From assembly GCF_016860545.1 (NCBI RefSeq), contig NZ_BNEB01000002.1, positions 2,046,001 through 2,110,000 on the forward strand: a DNA stretch of 64,000 nucleotides, written 5' to 3'. The number at the start of each line of letters is the position of its first letter. Position 1 is the first letter of the stretch. The notes under the pieces were generated by a model. It was not told the DNA's origin. It searched no databases and saw nothing but the letters and a program-made list of their open reading frames with translations. This DNA is from Streptomyces asoensis (GTDB lineage: Bacteria; Actinomycetota; Actinomycetes; Streptomycetales; Streptomycetaceae). Position numbers and translations under genes: made by a program. This document shows, in pieces, positions 8,473 through 16,436 of the stretch.

Positions 8473-9162
8473 TCACTCGCCGCCCTTGTTCACCAGCTCG
8501 ATCAGGGCGTCGGCCGCGGGGGCGGAGGAGGCCGGGTTCTGCCCGGTGATCAGCAGACCGTCCCGCAGGACGTAGGGCTGCCAGTCGCCGGTCTTGGAGT
8601 AGAGACCGCCCAGCTTGGTGAGCTCGTCCTCGACGAGGAAGGGGACGATGTCGGTGAGCTGGACGCCGGCCTCCTCGGAGTTGGTGAATCCGGTGACCTT
8701 CTTGCCCGAGACCAGCGGGGTCCCGTCCTCGTTGACGGTGTGCCGCAGGACGCCGGGGGCGTGACACACCAGGGCCACCGGCTTGCCGGAGCGCAGGGTG
8801 GTCTCGATCAGCCGCGCGGAGACGGTGTCCTCGGCCAGGTCCCACAGCGGACCGTGCCCGCCGGGGTAGAAGACCGTGTCGAAGTCTCGGGCCTCCACCG
8901 AGTCCAGGCGGACGGTGTCGGCGAGGGCCCGGGTCGCCTCCGCGTCGGCCTCGAAGCGCCGGGTGTCGTCGGTCTGGGAGTCGGGTTCGTTGCTCTTCGG
9001 GTCCAGCGGCGGCTGTCCGCCCTTCGGTGAGGCGAGGGTGATCTCCCAGCCGGCCTCCTTGAAGCGGTAGTACGGAGCCGCCAGCTCCTCCAGCCAGAAC
9101 CCGGTCTTGCGGCCGGTGTCCCCGAGCTCGTCGTGCGAGGTGAGAACGATCAGAACCTTCAT
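8473..9162 (-). CDS. DJ-1/PfpI (type 1 glutamine amidotransferase-like) protein
   Basis: A 229-residue cytosolic protein of the DJ-1/PfpI superfamily, in the Hsp31/glyoxalase-III-like branch. Key features are the nucleophile elbow [10 protein letters not shown] (Cys in VCHAP), the upstream glutamate region [11 protein letters not shown], and the family start [27 protein letters not shown]. Such proteins detoxify glyoxals or act as stress-responsive holdases; the substrate here is unknown. The ATG at 9162 has GAGGAG upstream. A TetR-type palindrome (9182-9193) lies 20 bp upstream of the start, matching one before the neighbouring tetR gene, so expression is probably induced by a reactive electrophile sensed by that repressor. 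Confidence 0.85.
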   Translation of the reverse strand: MKVLIVLTSHDELGDTGRKTGFWLEELAAPYYRFKEAGWEITLASPKGGQPPLDPKSNEPDSQTDDTRRFEADAEATRALADTVRLDSVEARDFDTVFYPGGHGPLWDLAEDTVSARLIETTLRSGKPVALVCHAPGVLRHTVNEDGTPLVSGKKVTGFTNSEEAGVQLTDIVPFLVEDELTKLGGLYSKTGDWQPYVLRDGLLITGQNPASSAPAADALIELVNKGGE

Positions 9163-9181
9163 GACACACTCCTCGTGTGAT

Positions 9182-9193
9182 TAGACCAGTCTA
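9182..9193. promoter_or_regulatory. TetR operator before the DJ-1/PfpI gene
   Basis: TAGACCAGTCTA is a palindrome with TAGAC/GTCTA arms around CA. Its first ten bases (TAGACCAGTC) recur exactly at 9873-9882, upstream of the neighbouring tetR gene. NemR- and LmrA/YxaF-type TetR repressors bind TAGAC-GTCTA dyads, so this is the likely operator of the regulator at 9258-9851. Confidence 0.65.
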
Positions 9194-9257
9194 CTATTAG
9201 AGGGTGAAACCACCCTGTGCCCGGACGGAGCGCGGGGTGCGGACCGTCCAGTGCCTT

Positions 9258-9851
9258 CTACAGGTGCAGAAACGTGCGGGTCGCCGCGGTGACGGTGTCG
9301 AGTGGCGCCGGGCTGCGATGGATCTTGGCCATGACGCTGGCGCCGAGCCACATGTCGTACAGGGCCTGGGCGACGTCGCGGGCCTCACCGTCGACCGAGA
9401 GGGAGCCGTCCTCCAGGCCGCTGGTGATCGTCCGCTCGATGCGGTCGACTATGGCGCTCGTGCCGTCCTTCAGGACCAGACGCATCGGCTCCGACAGGTC
9501 GGCCACCTCGGCGCCGAGTTTCACGGCCAGGCACCTGCCCTGGCACTCCTCGACGCTCTGCGTCTCCCGCCACTGCTGCCAGTAGGCCATCAGCCGCTCG
9601 GCCGACGACTCGCCGGACGGGGCGAGTACGGCGTCCATGTCCGTCAGGTAGTCCGCGAAGTAGCTCTTCAGCATCGCTTCGCCGAAGGCGTCCTTCGAGG
9701 CGAAGTAGTGGTAGAACGACCCCTTCGGGACGCCGGCCTCCGCGAGCACCTCGTTGATGCCGACAGCCGAGTAGCCCTTGCGGGCCATGATCCGCTGCGC
9801 GGTGTCGAGGATGACCCGACGGGTGTCCGTGGTGCGCGTGGCGACTGGCAT
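9258..9851 (-). CDS. TetR/AcrR-family repressor
   Basis: A 197-residue regulator with an N-terminal TetR helix-turn-helix (residues about 10-55; IMARKGYSAVGINEVLAEAG and GSFYHYFASKDAF) and an all-helical ligand-binding C-terminal domain (TetR_C type, VEECQGRCLAVKLGAEV). The cysteine in ECQGRC could sense electrophiles as in NemR-like repressors, which is inference. The ATG at 9851 is preceded by a weak binding site. The same TAGACCAGTC element stands upstream of this gene and of the DJ-1/PfpI gene it faces in tandem, pointing to autorepression plus control of the neighbour. Confidence 0.88.
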   Translation of the reverse strand: MPVATRTTDTRRVILDTAQRIMARKGYSAVGINEVLAEAGVPKGSFYHYFASKDAFGEAMLKSYFADYLTDMDAVLAPSGESSAERLMAYWQQWRETQSVEECQGRCLAVKLGAEVADLSEPMRLVLKDGTSAIVDRIERTITSGLEDGSLSVDGEARDVAQALYDMWLGASVMAKIHRSPAPLDTVTAATRTFLHL

Positions 9852-9872
9852 GCGAAAACCGTAACACCTGAG

Positions 9873-9887
9873 TAGACCAGTCGTCTA
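9873..9887. promoter_or_regulatory. Putative autoregulatory TetR operator
   Basis: TAGACCAGTCGTCTA contains TAGAC/GTCTA arms separated by 5 bp and the ten-base core TAGACCAGTC shared with the site at 9182. It lies about 22 bp upstream of the tetR start, where binding would block transcription. Confidence 0.6.
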
Positions 9888-9927
9888 GAAACCCGCGGCC
9901 CACACGGCCGGACGTGACCGATGCCCG

Positions 9928-10806
9928 TCAGGCCGCCGGGGCGGGAGTCATGACCGCCTCGGCGGCCAGTCGAAGCCGCCTGATCATCGGATTCGGGTCG
10001 CCCTCGCGGCTGACCAGGACGACCTGGCTCGGGGGAGCACCCTCCATGGGGACGGTGACGAGATCCGGTCGCAGCGAGCTGCGCCGGTCGCCCACCGGCA
10101 GCACGGCGATCGCCTGCCCGCTCGCGACGAGTTCGAGCTTGTCCTCATAGCTCTCGATCGGCGGCACATCGGCCCCGAGGACCCGGTACGACGCCCAGTC
10201 CGGGGTCTCGAACGCGCACGGCGCAGCCTCTTCGCCGGCCAGCTCTTCCGCGGTCACCGACGCCCGGCCGGCCAGCGGATGCCCACGCGGGACCACGAGC
10301 ATCCGGGCCTCCTCGTACAGCGGGGTGGCGGACACGTCCTCTGCGGCGAACGGCAGCGGAGCTCGCGCGATCAGGGCGTCGACCCGCCTGTCGGACAGCG
10401 CCCCGACATCGTGGCAGCCCAGGTGGCGTGTGGTGATCAGGGCGTCCGGGTGACGGCGGCGCAGTTCCCGTACGGCGGCGGTGATCACGAGGTCCTCGAC
10501 GTAGCCGATGGTGATCCGTTCGGTCAGGGCCGGTTCACGCACGGCCGACTCGGCCTCGCGGGCAGCCCCCAGCAGGGCATGGGCGCGGGGGAGGAACGTC
10601 TGCCCGGCCGGGGTGAGCCGGGCGCCCTGGGGGGTGCGGTCCAGCAGCCGGGTGCCGAGGTATCTCTCGAGCCGCTGGATCTGGCGGCTCAACGCCGGCT
10701 GGGCCACGTGCAGTTCGGCGGCGGCCCGGCCGAAGTGCCGCTGCGCCGCCACCACGGTGAAGTAGCGCACCAGCCGCAGTTCCAGATCCTGTCCGAGGTC
10801 GTTCAT
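9928..10806 (-). CDS. LysR-family transcriptional regulator
   Basis: A 292-residue LysR-type regulator. The N-terminal winged HTH (residues about 8-68) shows FTVVAAQRHFGRAAAELHVA, QPALSRQIQRLE and LGTRLLDRTPQG. The effector-binding periplasmic-protein-like domain follows (ITIGYVEDLVITAAV onward). The ligand is unknown. It is divergent from the NADP-dependent oxidoreductase gene at 10921 across 114 bp, the standard arrangement in which the LysR protein controls its divergent partner. Confidence 0.88.
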   Translation of the reverse strand: MNDLGQDLELRLVRYFTVVAAQRHFGRAAAELHVAQPALSRQIQRLERYLGTRLLDRTPQGARLTPAGQTFLPRAHALLGAAREAESAVREPALTERITIGYVEDLVITAAVRELRRRHPDALITTRHLGCHDVGALSDRRVDALIARAPLPFAAEDVSATPLYEEARMLVVPRGHPLAGRASVTAEELAGEEAAPCAFETPDWASYRVLGADVPPIESYEDKLELVASGQAIAVLPVGDRRSSLRPDLVTVPMEGAPPSQVVLVSREGDPNPMIRRLRLAAEAVMTPAPAA

Positions 10807-10920
10807 CCGTGCAGCGTACGCGTCATGCCGTTTCGGAATGGGCGGGTTGCCGAACCGGTCTTGGACGGCCCGGCCGCCCTGCGCCTTGACTGAGGGAGCA
10901 ACGGTTCCCGGAGAAAGAGA

Positions 10921-11934
10921 ATGGTGTCAGGCGTGATGAAGGCGATCCAGATCCATGAAGCGGGCGGGCCGGAAATGCTGCGCTACGAGGAGGTGCCGGT
11001 TCCCGGGATCGGCCCGGGCGAGGTGCTCGTGCGGGTCCACGCGGTGGGCGTCAACCCGCCCGACTGGTACCTGCGTGAGGGCCTGAAGGTCATGCCGGCC
11101 GAGCTGAGGCCGGCGCTCCAGTTCCCCCTGATTCCCGGAACGGACCTGTCGGGTGTGGTCGAGGCGATCGCCCCGGACGTGCGGGGGTTCGCCGTCGGCG
11201 ACGAGGTCTTCGGCATGCTGCGGTTCCCCGGGTTCGACGGCCGGACCTACGCCGAGTACGTGGCCGCGCCCGCCGCGGACCTGGCCCACAAGCCGACCGG
11301 TCTCACCCACGTGGAGGCGGCCGGCGCCCCCATGGCCCTGCTGACCGCCTGGCAGTACCTGGTCGACCTCGGCCACGAGGTGCCGTCCCCTTTCACCGGC
11401 CGCGTGCACCGGCCCGTGCCGATCACACCGGACACGACCGTGCTGGTCAACGGGGCCGCCGGTGGGGTCGGCCACTTCGCGGTGCAGCTGGCGAAGTGGA
11501 AGGGGGCGCACGTGATCGCCGTGGCCTCGGGCCGGCACGAGCAGTTCCTGCGCAAGCTCGGCGCCGACGAGTTCGTCGACTACACCACGACCCGGGCCGC
11601 GGACGTGGTGAGCGGTGTCGACCTGGTGATCGACGCCGTCGGCGGCCCGGACAGCGCACGCTTCCTGACCGTGCTCGAGCGCGGAGGCACCATGCTCCCG
11701 GTCTTCTTCGCCGAGTACGACCCCCACGAGACGGCGCGTCTGGGCATCACCGTCTCGAACATCCAGGTCCGTTCCGACGGCGCCCAGCTCGCCGGGATCG
11801 GGCGCCTCTTCGACGAGGGGACGCTCCAGGTCGGGGTGGACAGCACGTACGCGCTGGCCGAGGCGGGCGCCGCGCACGCGCGGGCCGCGCGGGGCCACAT
11901 CCAGGGCAAGATCGTGCTGACGGCGGTCTCGTGA
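10921..11934 (+). CDS. NADP-dependent medium-chain oxidoreductase (quinone reductase type)
   Basis: A 337-residue zinc-independent MDR-family enzyme related to quinone oxidoreductases. It has GVNPPDWYLREG in the N-terminal GroES-like domain, a nucleotide-binding Rossmann motif VNGAAGGVGHFAVQLAKW, and C-terminal GHIQGKIVL. The catalytic zinc ligands of alcohol dehydrogenases are absent. It probably reduces quinones or enones with NADPH. The ATG at 10921 is preceded by GGAGAAAGAGA; an alternative start at the later ATG (MKAIQIHEAGG) would shorten it by five residues. It is likely controlled by the divergent LysR gene. Confidence 0.88.
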   Translation: MVSGVMKAIQIHEAGGPEMLRYEEVPVPGIGPGEVLVRVHAVGVNPPDWYLREGLKVMPAELRPALQFPLIPGTDLSGVVEAIAPDVRGFAVGDEVFGMLRFPGFDGRTYAEYVAAPAADLAHKPTGLTHVEAAGAPMALLTAWQYLVDLGHEVPSPFTGRVHRPVPITPDTTVLVNGAAGGVGHFAVQLAKWKGAHVIAVASGRHEQFLRKLGADEFVDYTTTRAADVVSGVDLVIDAVGGPDSARFLTVLERGGTMLPVFFAEYDPHETARLGITVSNIQVRSDGAQLAGIGRLFDEGTLQVGVDSTYALAEAGAAHARAARGHIQGKIVLTAVS

Positions 11935-12287
11935 CCGCGGGCCGCAGACAGTGGCATACGGCGGCGAGCCCCGCCGGTGGAGCGGTCACTGAAATCTCGT
12001 GCATGGTGTCGGGGATCCCGGGTAGGGGGATTCGAGCCCGCATCGTTTCGGCCGACCTGACCGGCAGCGAGAGCGTCGCCCACCGTCGGACACGGCCCCT
12101 GCGCGGGAGAAAGGCCACGATGCCCGGCCCCGTGCGTGGGTGCCGCCGTATGTCCTGACCTGCGGGCACAGGTGAGGAACAGGCGAAAAGAAAGTCCACC
12201 GGTTCGTGGTCGGACCGTGTCACCTGTGCCGTAGGCTTCCTCGGTCAGCCCAGGGGGCGCGAATTCTGTGAAGATCAAAGGAATGCC
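11935..12287. other. 353-bp intergenic region before the stressosome-like operon
   Basis: No gene supported. It must hold the promoter of the rsbR-like operon. A GGGTAG at about 12020 resembles a SigB-type -10 element (GGGTA), but no convincing partner -35 is at the right distance. AAAGGA at 12277-12282 is the ribosome binding site of the next gene. Confidence 0.45.
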
Positions 12288-13142
12288 GTGATGGTGAAGC
12301 GGGACAACGCTGTGGACCTGGTAGGGCTGCTGTCGATCGAAGGCCAGGACCTGGCCGCGACGTGGGTGAGTGAGGTCCGGGGATCGCTGGGCGGCCGCGT
12401 CAGCGCGGCGGAGCTCGAGCGCGAACTGCGTGAGCTGTACGAAGCCCTGGTGGAGGCCTTGCGGCAGGGCGCCACCGGTGTCCACTCGGAGGAGATGTCC
12501 GAGGTCCGCGCCCTGCTGACGGAACTGTCGAGGAACAGGGCCCGTCAGGGGTTCTCACCGACCGAGACCGCGATCAGCGTGTTCGCCCTGAAGAGGGTCC
12601 TCGAGCCGGTGCTCCAGGACGGCTCCGCGGCGGACATCCGCGCCTATCTCCAGCTCGGCCGAATACTGGACGGGCTGGGCCTGTTCACCATCGAGGCCTT
12701 CACACAGACGCGTGAGGAGATCATCACCGCGCAGGCCGAGCAGCTCCTGGAGCTGTCCACGCCGGTGGTCCGGCTCTGGGACGGAGTCATCGCCGTACCG
12801 CTCGTCGGGACGCTGGACTCCGCGCGGACCCAGGTGGTGATGGAGAAGCTCCTCCAGGCCCTCGTCGACACGGGCTCGGAGCAGGCGATCATCGACATCA
12901 CCGGCGTTCCGGCGGTGGACACCCAGGTCGCCCAGCACCTGCTCAAGACGATCGTCGCCGCCCGCCTGATGGGCGCCGAGTGCACCGTGTCCGGCATCAG
13001 CCCGCAGATCGCGCAGACCATCGTCGCCCTGGGCATCGAGTTCGGCGACATCGTGACCAAGGCCAGCCTGGCCGACGCCCTCAAGCTGGCCCTCAGCAGG
13101 TCCGGCGTGGACCTGGTCGCCCACCAGGGGGCGCAGCGATGA
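12288..13142 (+). CDS. rsbR: RsbR-type stressosome scaffold (STAS) protein
   Basis: A 284-residue protein. The all-helical N-terminus (about 1-155) is of the RsbRD type rather than a globin-like sensor. The C-terminal STAS domain (about 165-275) begins TPVVRLWDGVIAVPLVGTLDS, with IDITGVPAVDTQVAQHLLK holding the threonine (VDT) at the usual phosphorylation site and AECTVSGISPQIAQTIV after it. In Bacillus, RsbR with RsbS forms the megadalton stressosome that sequesters RsbT. Start is GTG 12288 or ATG 12291, both served by AAAGGA. The stop overlaps the start of rsbS (ATGA). Confidence 0.88.
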   Translation: MMVKRDNAVDLVGLLSIEGQDLAATWVSEVRGSLGGRVSAAELERELRELYEALVEALRQGATGVHSEEMSEVRALLTELSRNRARQGFSPTETAISVFALKRVLEPVLQDGSAADIRAYLQLGRILDGLGLFTIEAFTQTREEIITAQAEQLLELSTPVVRLWDGVIAVPLVGTLDSARTQVVMEKLLQALVDTGSEQAIIDITGVPAVDTQVAQHLLKTIVAARLMGAECTVSGISPQIAQTIVALGIEFGDIVTKASLADALKLALSRSGVDLVAHQGAQR

Positions 13143-13510
13143 GCGATCGCCTGCCGGTCCTGCGCATCGGGGACATTCTGCTGGTGTCGGTCCAGTCCGA
13201 TCTGGAGGACCAGACCGTCCTGTACCTCCAGGAGGATCTGGCCGAACACATCGTGGCCAAGCCGACCCACGGTGTGGTGATCGACATCAGTGCCCTGGAG
13301 ATCGTCGACTCCTTCGTGGGGCGCATGCTGGCGACGGTTGCCTCCATCTCGCGCGTGCTCGACGCGCGCACCGTGGTCGTCGGGATGCGGCCCGCCGTGG
13401 CGATCACCCTGGTGGAGCTGGGTCTTTCGCTCGGCGGCGTCAGCACGGCCCTCGACCTGGAGAAGGGCATGGCCAAGTTGCGCCGGTCCGCCAGTTCGGC
13501 CATGAGGTGA
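13139..13510 (+). CDS. rsbS: RsbS-type STAS antagonist
   Basis: A 123-residue single STAS domain. DISALEIVDSFVGRML carries the conserved serine that RsbT phosphorylates to release itself from the stressosome. VLRIGDILLVSVQSDL at the N-terminus is typical of RsbS. The ATG at 13139 overlaps the rsbR stop by 4 bp, and its own stop overlaps the next start (GTGA), so the three genes are translationally coupled at fixed stoichiometry. Confidence 0.9.
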   Translation: MSDRLPVLRIGDILLVSVQSDLEDQTVLYLQEDLAEHIVAKPTHGVVIDISALEIVDSFVGRMLATVASISRVLDARTVVVGMRPAVAITLVELGLSLGGVSTALDLEKGMAKLRRSASSAMR

Positions 13511-13929
13511 TCGCGCCCTGGGTGGCGGGTGACGAGCCCGAGGTCCGTTCCGTCGCGGTCAGCGCGGACGTGGTGCGGATCCGCCAGACCATCAGGGAAC
13601 TGGCGCAGCAGTGTCGGCTGTCGTTGGTCGACCAGACGAAGATGATCACCGCGGCGAGCGAGCTGGCGCGCAACACGCTCATCTACGGCGGTGGCGGCAC
13701 GGTCAGCGCCGCCGTCATCAGCAGAAGCGGCAAGCGCGGTGTGGCCGCCGTCTTCGAGGACCACGGTCCCGGCATCCCCGACGTGGAGCAGGCGATGACG
13801 GACGGCTGGACGTCGGGCGGGGGACTGGGACTGGGACTCAGCGGTGCCAAACGCCTCGTCGACGACTTCGACCTGCACACCGTGCCGGGCGAGGGCACGA
13901 CCGTGAGCATCATCAAGTGGGTGCGGTGA
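13507..13929 (+). CDS. rsbT: RsbT-type serine/threonine switch kinase
   Basis: A 140-residue GHKL-family kinase. The N-box is ITAASELARNTLIYGGGG, the G1 box is DHGPGIPD, and the G2 region is SGGGLGLGLSGAKRLVDDF. In Bacillus, RsbT phosphorylates RsbR/RsbS and, when freed, activates the PP2C phosphatase RsbU. The receiver-PP2C protein encoded at 16426 is a plausible partner. The GTG start at 13507 overlaps the rsbS stop. Confidence 0.9.
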   Translation: MIAPWVAGDEPEVRSVAVSADVVRIRQTIRELAQQCRLSLVDQTKMITAASELARNTLIYGGGGTVSAAVISRSGKRGVAAVFEDHGPGIPDVEQAMTDGWTSGGGLGLGLSGAKRLVDDFDLHTVPGEGTTVSIIKWVR

Positions 13930-14978
13930 ACAGCGACAGCATCGTGCAGTGCGAGGACGTCGCGTGGTTCCGGGACGGAGCCTCGCTGGCGGCCTCCGCA
14001 CGCGGAGCGGCCGCCACGCTGGCCCGACGCCTGGGCCTGAGCAGTCACCGGTCGGCCGAGGTGGCCCTCGCCGTCACCGAGGCGGCCACCAACGTGCAGC
14101 GGCACGCCGTGGACGGGGCGCTGCTGCTGCGGGCGGTGCGCTCCCGTGACACGGCGGGTGTGGAGTTCCTCACCGTCGACTCCGGTCCCGGCATGGCCGA
14201 CGTGGCCGCGGCCCTCACCGACGGGACCTCCAGCGCCGGCACCCTGGGCATCGGCCTGGGTGCGGTCTCGCGCCTCGCCGACGACTTCGACCTGCATTCC
14301 ATTCCCGGCCGCGGAACGGTGATGGCCGCCCGCTTCTGGCCCCGTGAGGCGGACGGTGACGCCGCTCTGTCGGTCAGGTCCCCGGCGGCCGGCGTGACCC
14401 GGCCCATCAGCGGTGAGACCGTGTGCGGGGACGCGTGGGCCGTGCGCACCGCCGCACCCGCCGACGGCGGATTCCGCCCCGCGCTCGTGCTCATGGTCTG
14501 CGACGGGCTGGGCCACGGCCCGCTCGCCGCCCGTGCGAGCCAGGCGGCGGTCAAGGCCTTCCACGCCGCGCGCGATCTCAGTCCGGAGGGCGTTCTGGAG
14601 GCCGTCCACCGTGCCTTGCAGGGCACGCGCGGCGGCGCTGTCGCCGTGGCACGGATCGAGCCCGGGACGAAGCGGCTGCTGTACTGCGGCATCGGCAACG
14701 TAAGCGGATTCCTCGTGTCGGACGACGGGCGCAAGGCCCTGCTGTCCGCCCCCGGGATCGTCGGCGCGCACATGCGGCGGCTGCGCACGTTCGACGAACC
14801 CCTCCCCGAGCACGGCGCCCTCGTCATGCACTCCGACGGGCTGACCGAACGCTGGGACCAGCGCACGCTGCCGGGTCTGCTGCACCACTCCTCCCTCGTC
14901 ATGGCCGCACACCTGCTCCGCGAAGCGGGCGTGCGCCGGGACGACGCCGGAGTCGTCGTCCTCAAGGACGCATGGTGA
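13926..14978 (+). CDS. RsbT-like ATPase fused to an RsbX-like PP2C phosphatase
   Basis: A 350-residue two-domain protein. Residues about 1-140 are a GHKL ATPase/switch-kinase domain (VTEAATNVQRHA, DSGPGMAD, GTLGIGLGAVSRL). Residues about 155-350 are a SpoIIE/RsbX-type PP2C domain (LVLMVCDGLGHGPLAARAS, VMHSDGLTERW, RRDDAGVVVLK). RsbX dephosphorylates RsbR/RsbS and resets the stressosome, so this one chain could hold both an antagonistic kinase and a phosphatase activity. The GTG at 13926 overlaps the rsbT stop, which sets the start; the frame is open further upstream, but only as an overlap with rsbT. Confidence 0.88.
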   Translation: MNSDSIVQCEDVAWFRDGASLAASARGAAATLARRLGLSSHRSAEVALAVTEAATNVQRHAVDGALLLRAVRSRDTAGVEFLTVDSGPGMADVAAALTDGTSSAGTLGIGLGAVSRLADDFDLHSIPGRGTVMAARFWPREADGDAALSVRSPAAGVTRPISGETVCGDAWAVRTAAPADGGFRPALVLMVCDGLGHGPLAARASQAAVKAFHAARDLSPEGVLEAVHRALQGTRGGAVAVARIEPGTKRLLYCGIGNVSGFLVSDDGRKALLSAPGIVGAHMRRLRTFDEPLPEHGALVMHSDGLTERWDQRTLPGLLHHSSLVMAAHLLREAGVRRDDAGVVVLKDAW

Positions 14979-14984
14979 TCGACG

Positions 14985-16436
14985 ATGAGCAGGGCGAACG
15001 TGTCGACCGGACCCTCTGAACCGGGCATGCCCGGCGGCGCGACACCGGCCGTCGACACGGTGGCGACCTTCTCCCTGACCTCGGCCCAGGACGTGTTCGG
15101 GCTGCGGCGCCATGCCCAGCAGGCCGCGGCGGCGGTGGCCCTGGACCGGCAGGACCAGGTCCGCCTCGCCACCGCCCTGAGCGAAGTCGGACGCGACCGG
15201 ATCAGGAGCGAGGAGCTGAAAGTCTCCTTCGCCCTCAGCCCCGGGCAGCCGGCTTCCCTGCTGGTCACGTTCTCCTGGCGCGGCGGTCCGCCGCCCTCCC
15301 GGGAGACCCTCGACCTGGCCGCCAAACTCGTCTCCGTCGCCTGCGAGACAGGGCCGCACGCCGGCCGCATCGTCATCACCCAGCCGCTTCCCGCGCCGGG
15401 GCCGCAGCCGGCCGACCGGCACGCCCGCCTGGCGCACGTGCTCAAGGGCGACACCCCCTCCACCGAGGCGGACGACCTGCGCGCGCAGACCCGCGACCTG
15501 ATCGCCGCGTTGGAGGAGACACGCGCCCAGCGGGAGGAACTGCGCCGACTCAACGAGGAGTTGGAAGAGACCAACCGGGGCGTCCTCGCCCTGTACTCCG
15601 AACTGACGCGGGAACTGGAGACGACCAACAGCGGCGTACTGGCCCTGCACTCGGAACTGGACGACAAGCGCCAGCAGTTGCAGGACGCGAGCGAGGCCAA
15701 GACCCGGTTCTGGACCAACATCAGCCACGAACTGCGCACCCCGGTGAACGCCGTGGTCGCGCTGTCGGCGCTGATGCTGGCACCCAGTTCCCCGCCCCTC
15801 ACCGAAGAACAGCGAGAGCAGGCCGAACTCATCGCCTCCTCCGGCGGCACCCTGCTCGCGCTCGTCACGGACCTCCTCGACGTCGCCAAGGCCGAGGCAG
15901 GGCACCTCGACATCCACCCGGTCCCGGTGGACCTGCGGCTGCTCGTCGCCCATCTCAGCAGCCTCCTGCGCAGCGGATACGGCCGCAGCGAGGTCGCCCT
16001 CGTCACCCCCGACCTGGAGCAACCGCCGCTGCTGGTGACCGACGAGACGCTGCTCATACGCATTCTGCGCAACCTGCTCTCCAACGCCATGAAGTTCACC
16101 GAGCGCGGCGAAGTGCGCCTGGACGTCACCGCCGACCCCGAACCGTCCGCGCCCGCGGTCCTGTTCACCGTCACCGACACCGGCGTGGGCATCCCGCCCG
16201 ACGAGATCGACCGCGTCTTCGAGGCGTTCTACCAGGTACGAGGCCCGCACCAGGCAGGCCGGTCCGGCACCGGCCTCGGGCTGCCGTACGCCCGTACCCT
16301 CGCCGAACTCCTCGGCGGCTCCCTCACCCTGACCAGCGTAGAAGGCGTCGGCACGCGGGTGCTGGTACGCATCCCGGACCTGGGCCACGCCCACCCGAAG
16401 GAAACGGAAGTCGAAGGGACCCACCGTGACCGATAG
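14985..16436 (+). CDS. Cytosolic sensor histidine kinase with internal coiled coil
   Basis: A 483-residue kinase without transmembrane segments. The N-terminal ~130 residues resemble a degenerate GHKL/anti-sigma fold (SAQDVFGLRRHAQQAA). A coiled coil at about 165-235 contains two near copies of a motif GVLALYSEL / GVLALHSEL. HisKA follows (ISHELRTPVNAVV, His phospho-acceptor), then HATPase_c (NAMKFTERG, DTGVGIPPDEI, GTGLGLPYARTLAELL). It lies 6 bp after the ATPase-PP2C gene and overlaps the response-regulator gene by 11 bp, so it is the likely phosphodonor for that receiver domain. The input signal is probably passed through stressosome components. Confidence 0.87.
   Translation: MSRANVSTGPSEPGMPGGATPAVDTVATFSLTSAQDVFGLRRHAQQAAAAVALDRQDQVRLATALSEVGRDRIRSEELKVSFALSPGQPASLLVTFSWRGGPPPSRETLDLAAKLVSVACETGPHAGRIVITQPLPAPGPQPADRHARLAHVLKGDTPSTEADDLRAQTRDLIAALEETRAQREELRRLNEELEETNRGVLALYSELTRELETTNSGVLALHSELDDKRQQLQDASEAKTRFWTNISHELRTPVNAVVALSALMLAPSSPPLTEEQREQAELIASSGGTLLALVTDLLDVAKAEAGHLDIHPVPVDLRLLVAHLSSLLRSGYGRSEVALVTPDLEQPPLLVTDETLLIRILRNLLSNAMKFTERGEVRLDVTADPEPSAPAVLFTVTDTGVGIPPDEIDRVFEAFYQVRGPHQAGRSGTGLGLPYARTLAELLGGSLTLTSVEGVGTRVLVRIPDLGHAHPKETEVEGTHRDR

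Noticed and set aside
12001..12060. SigB-type promoter (GGGTAG) for the stressosome-like operon
   Set aside because: No matching -35 element at 14-16 bp and the position is over 250 bp from the first gene; kept only as a remark.
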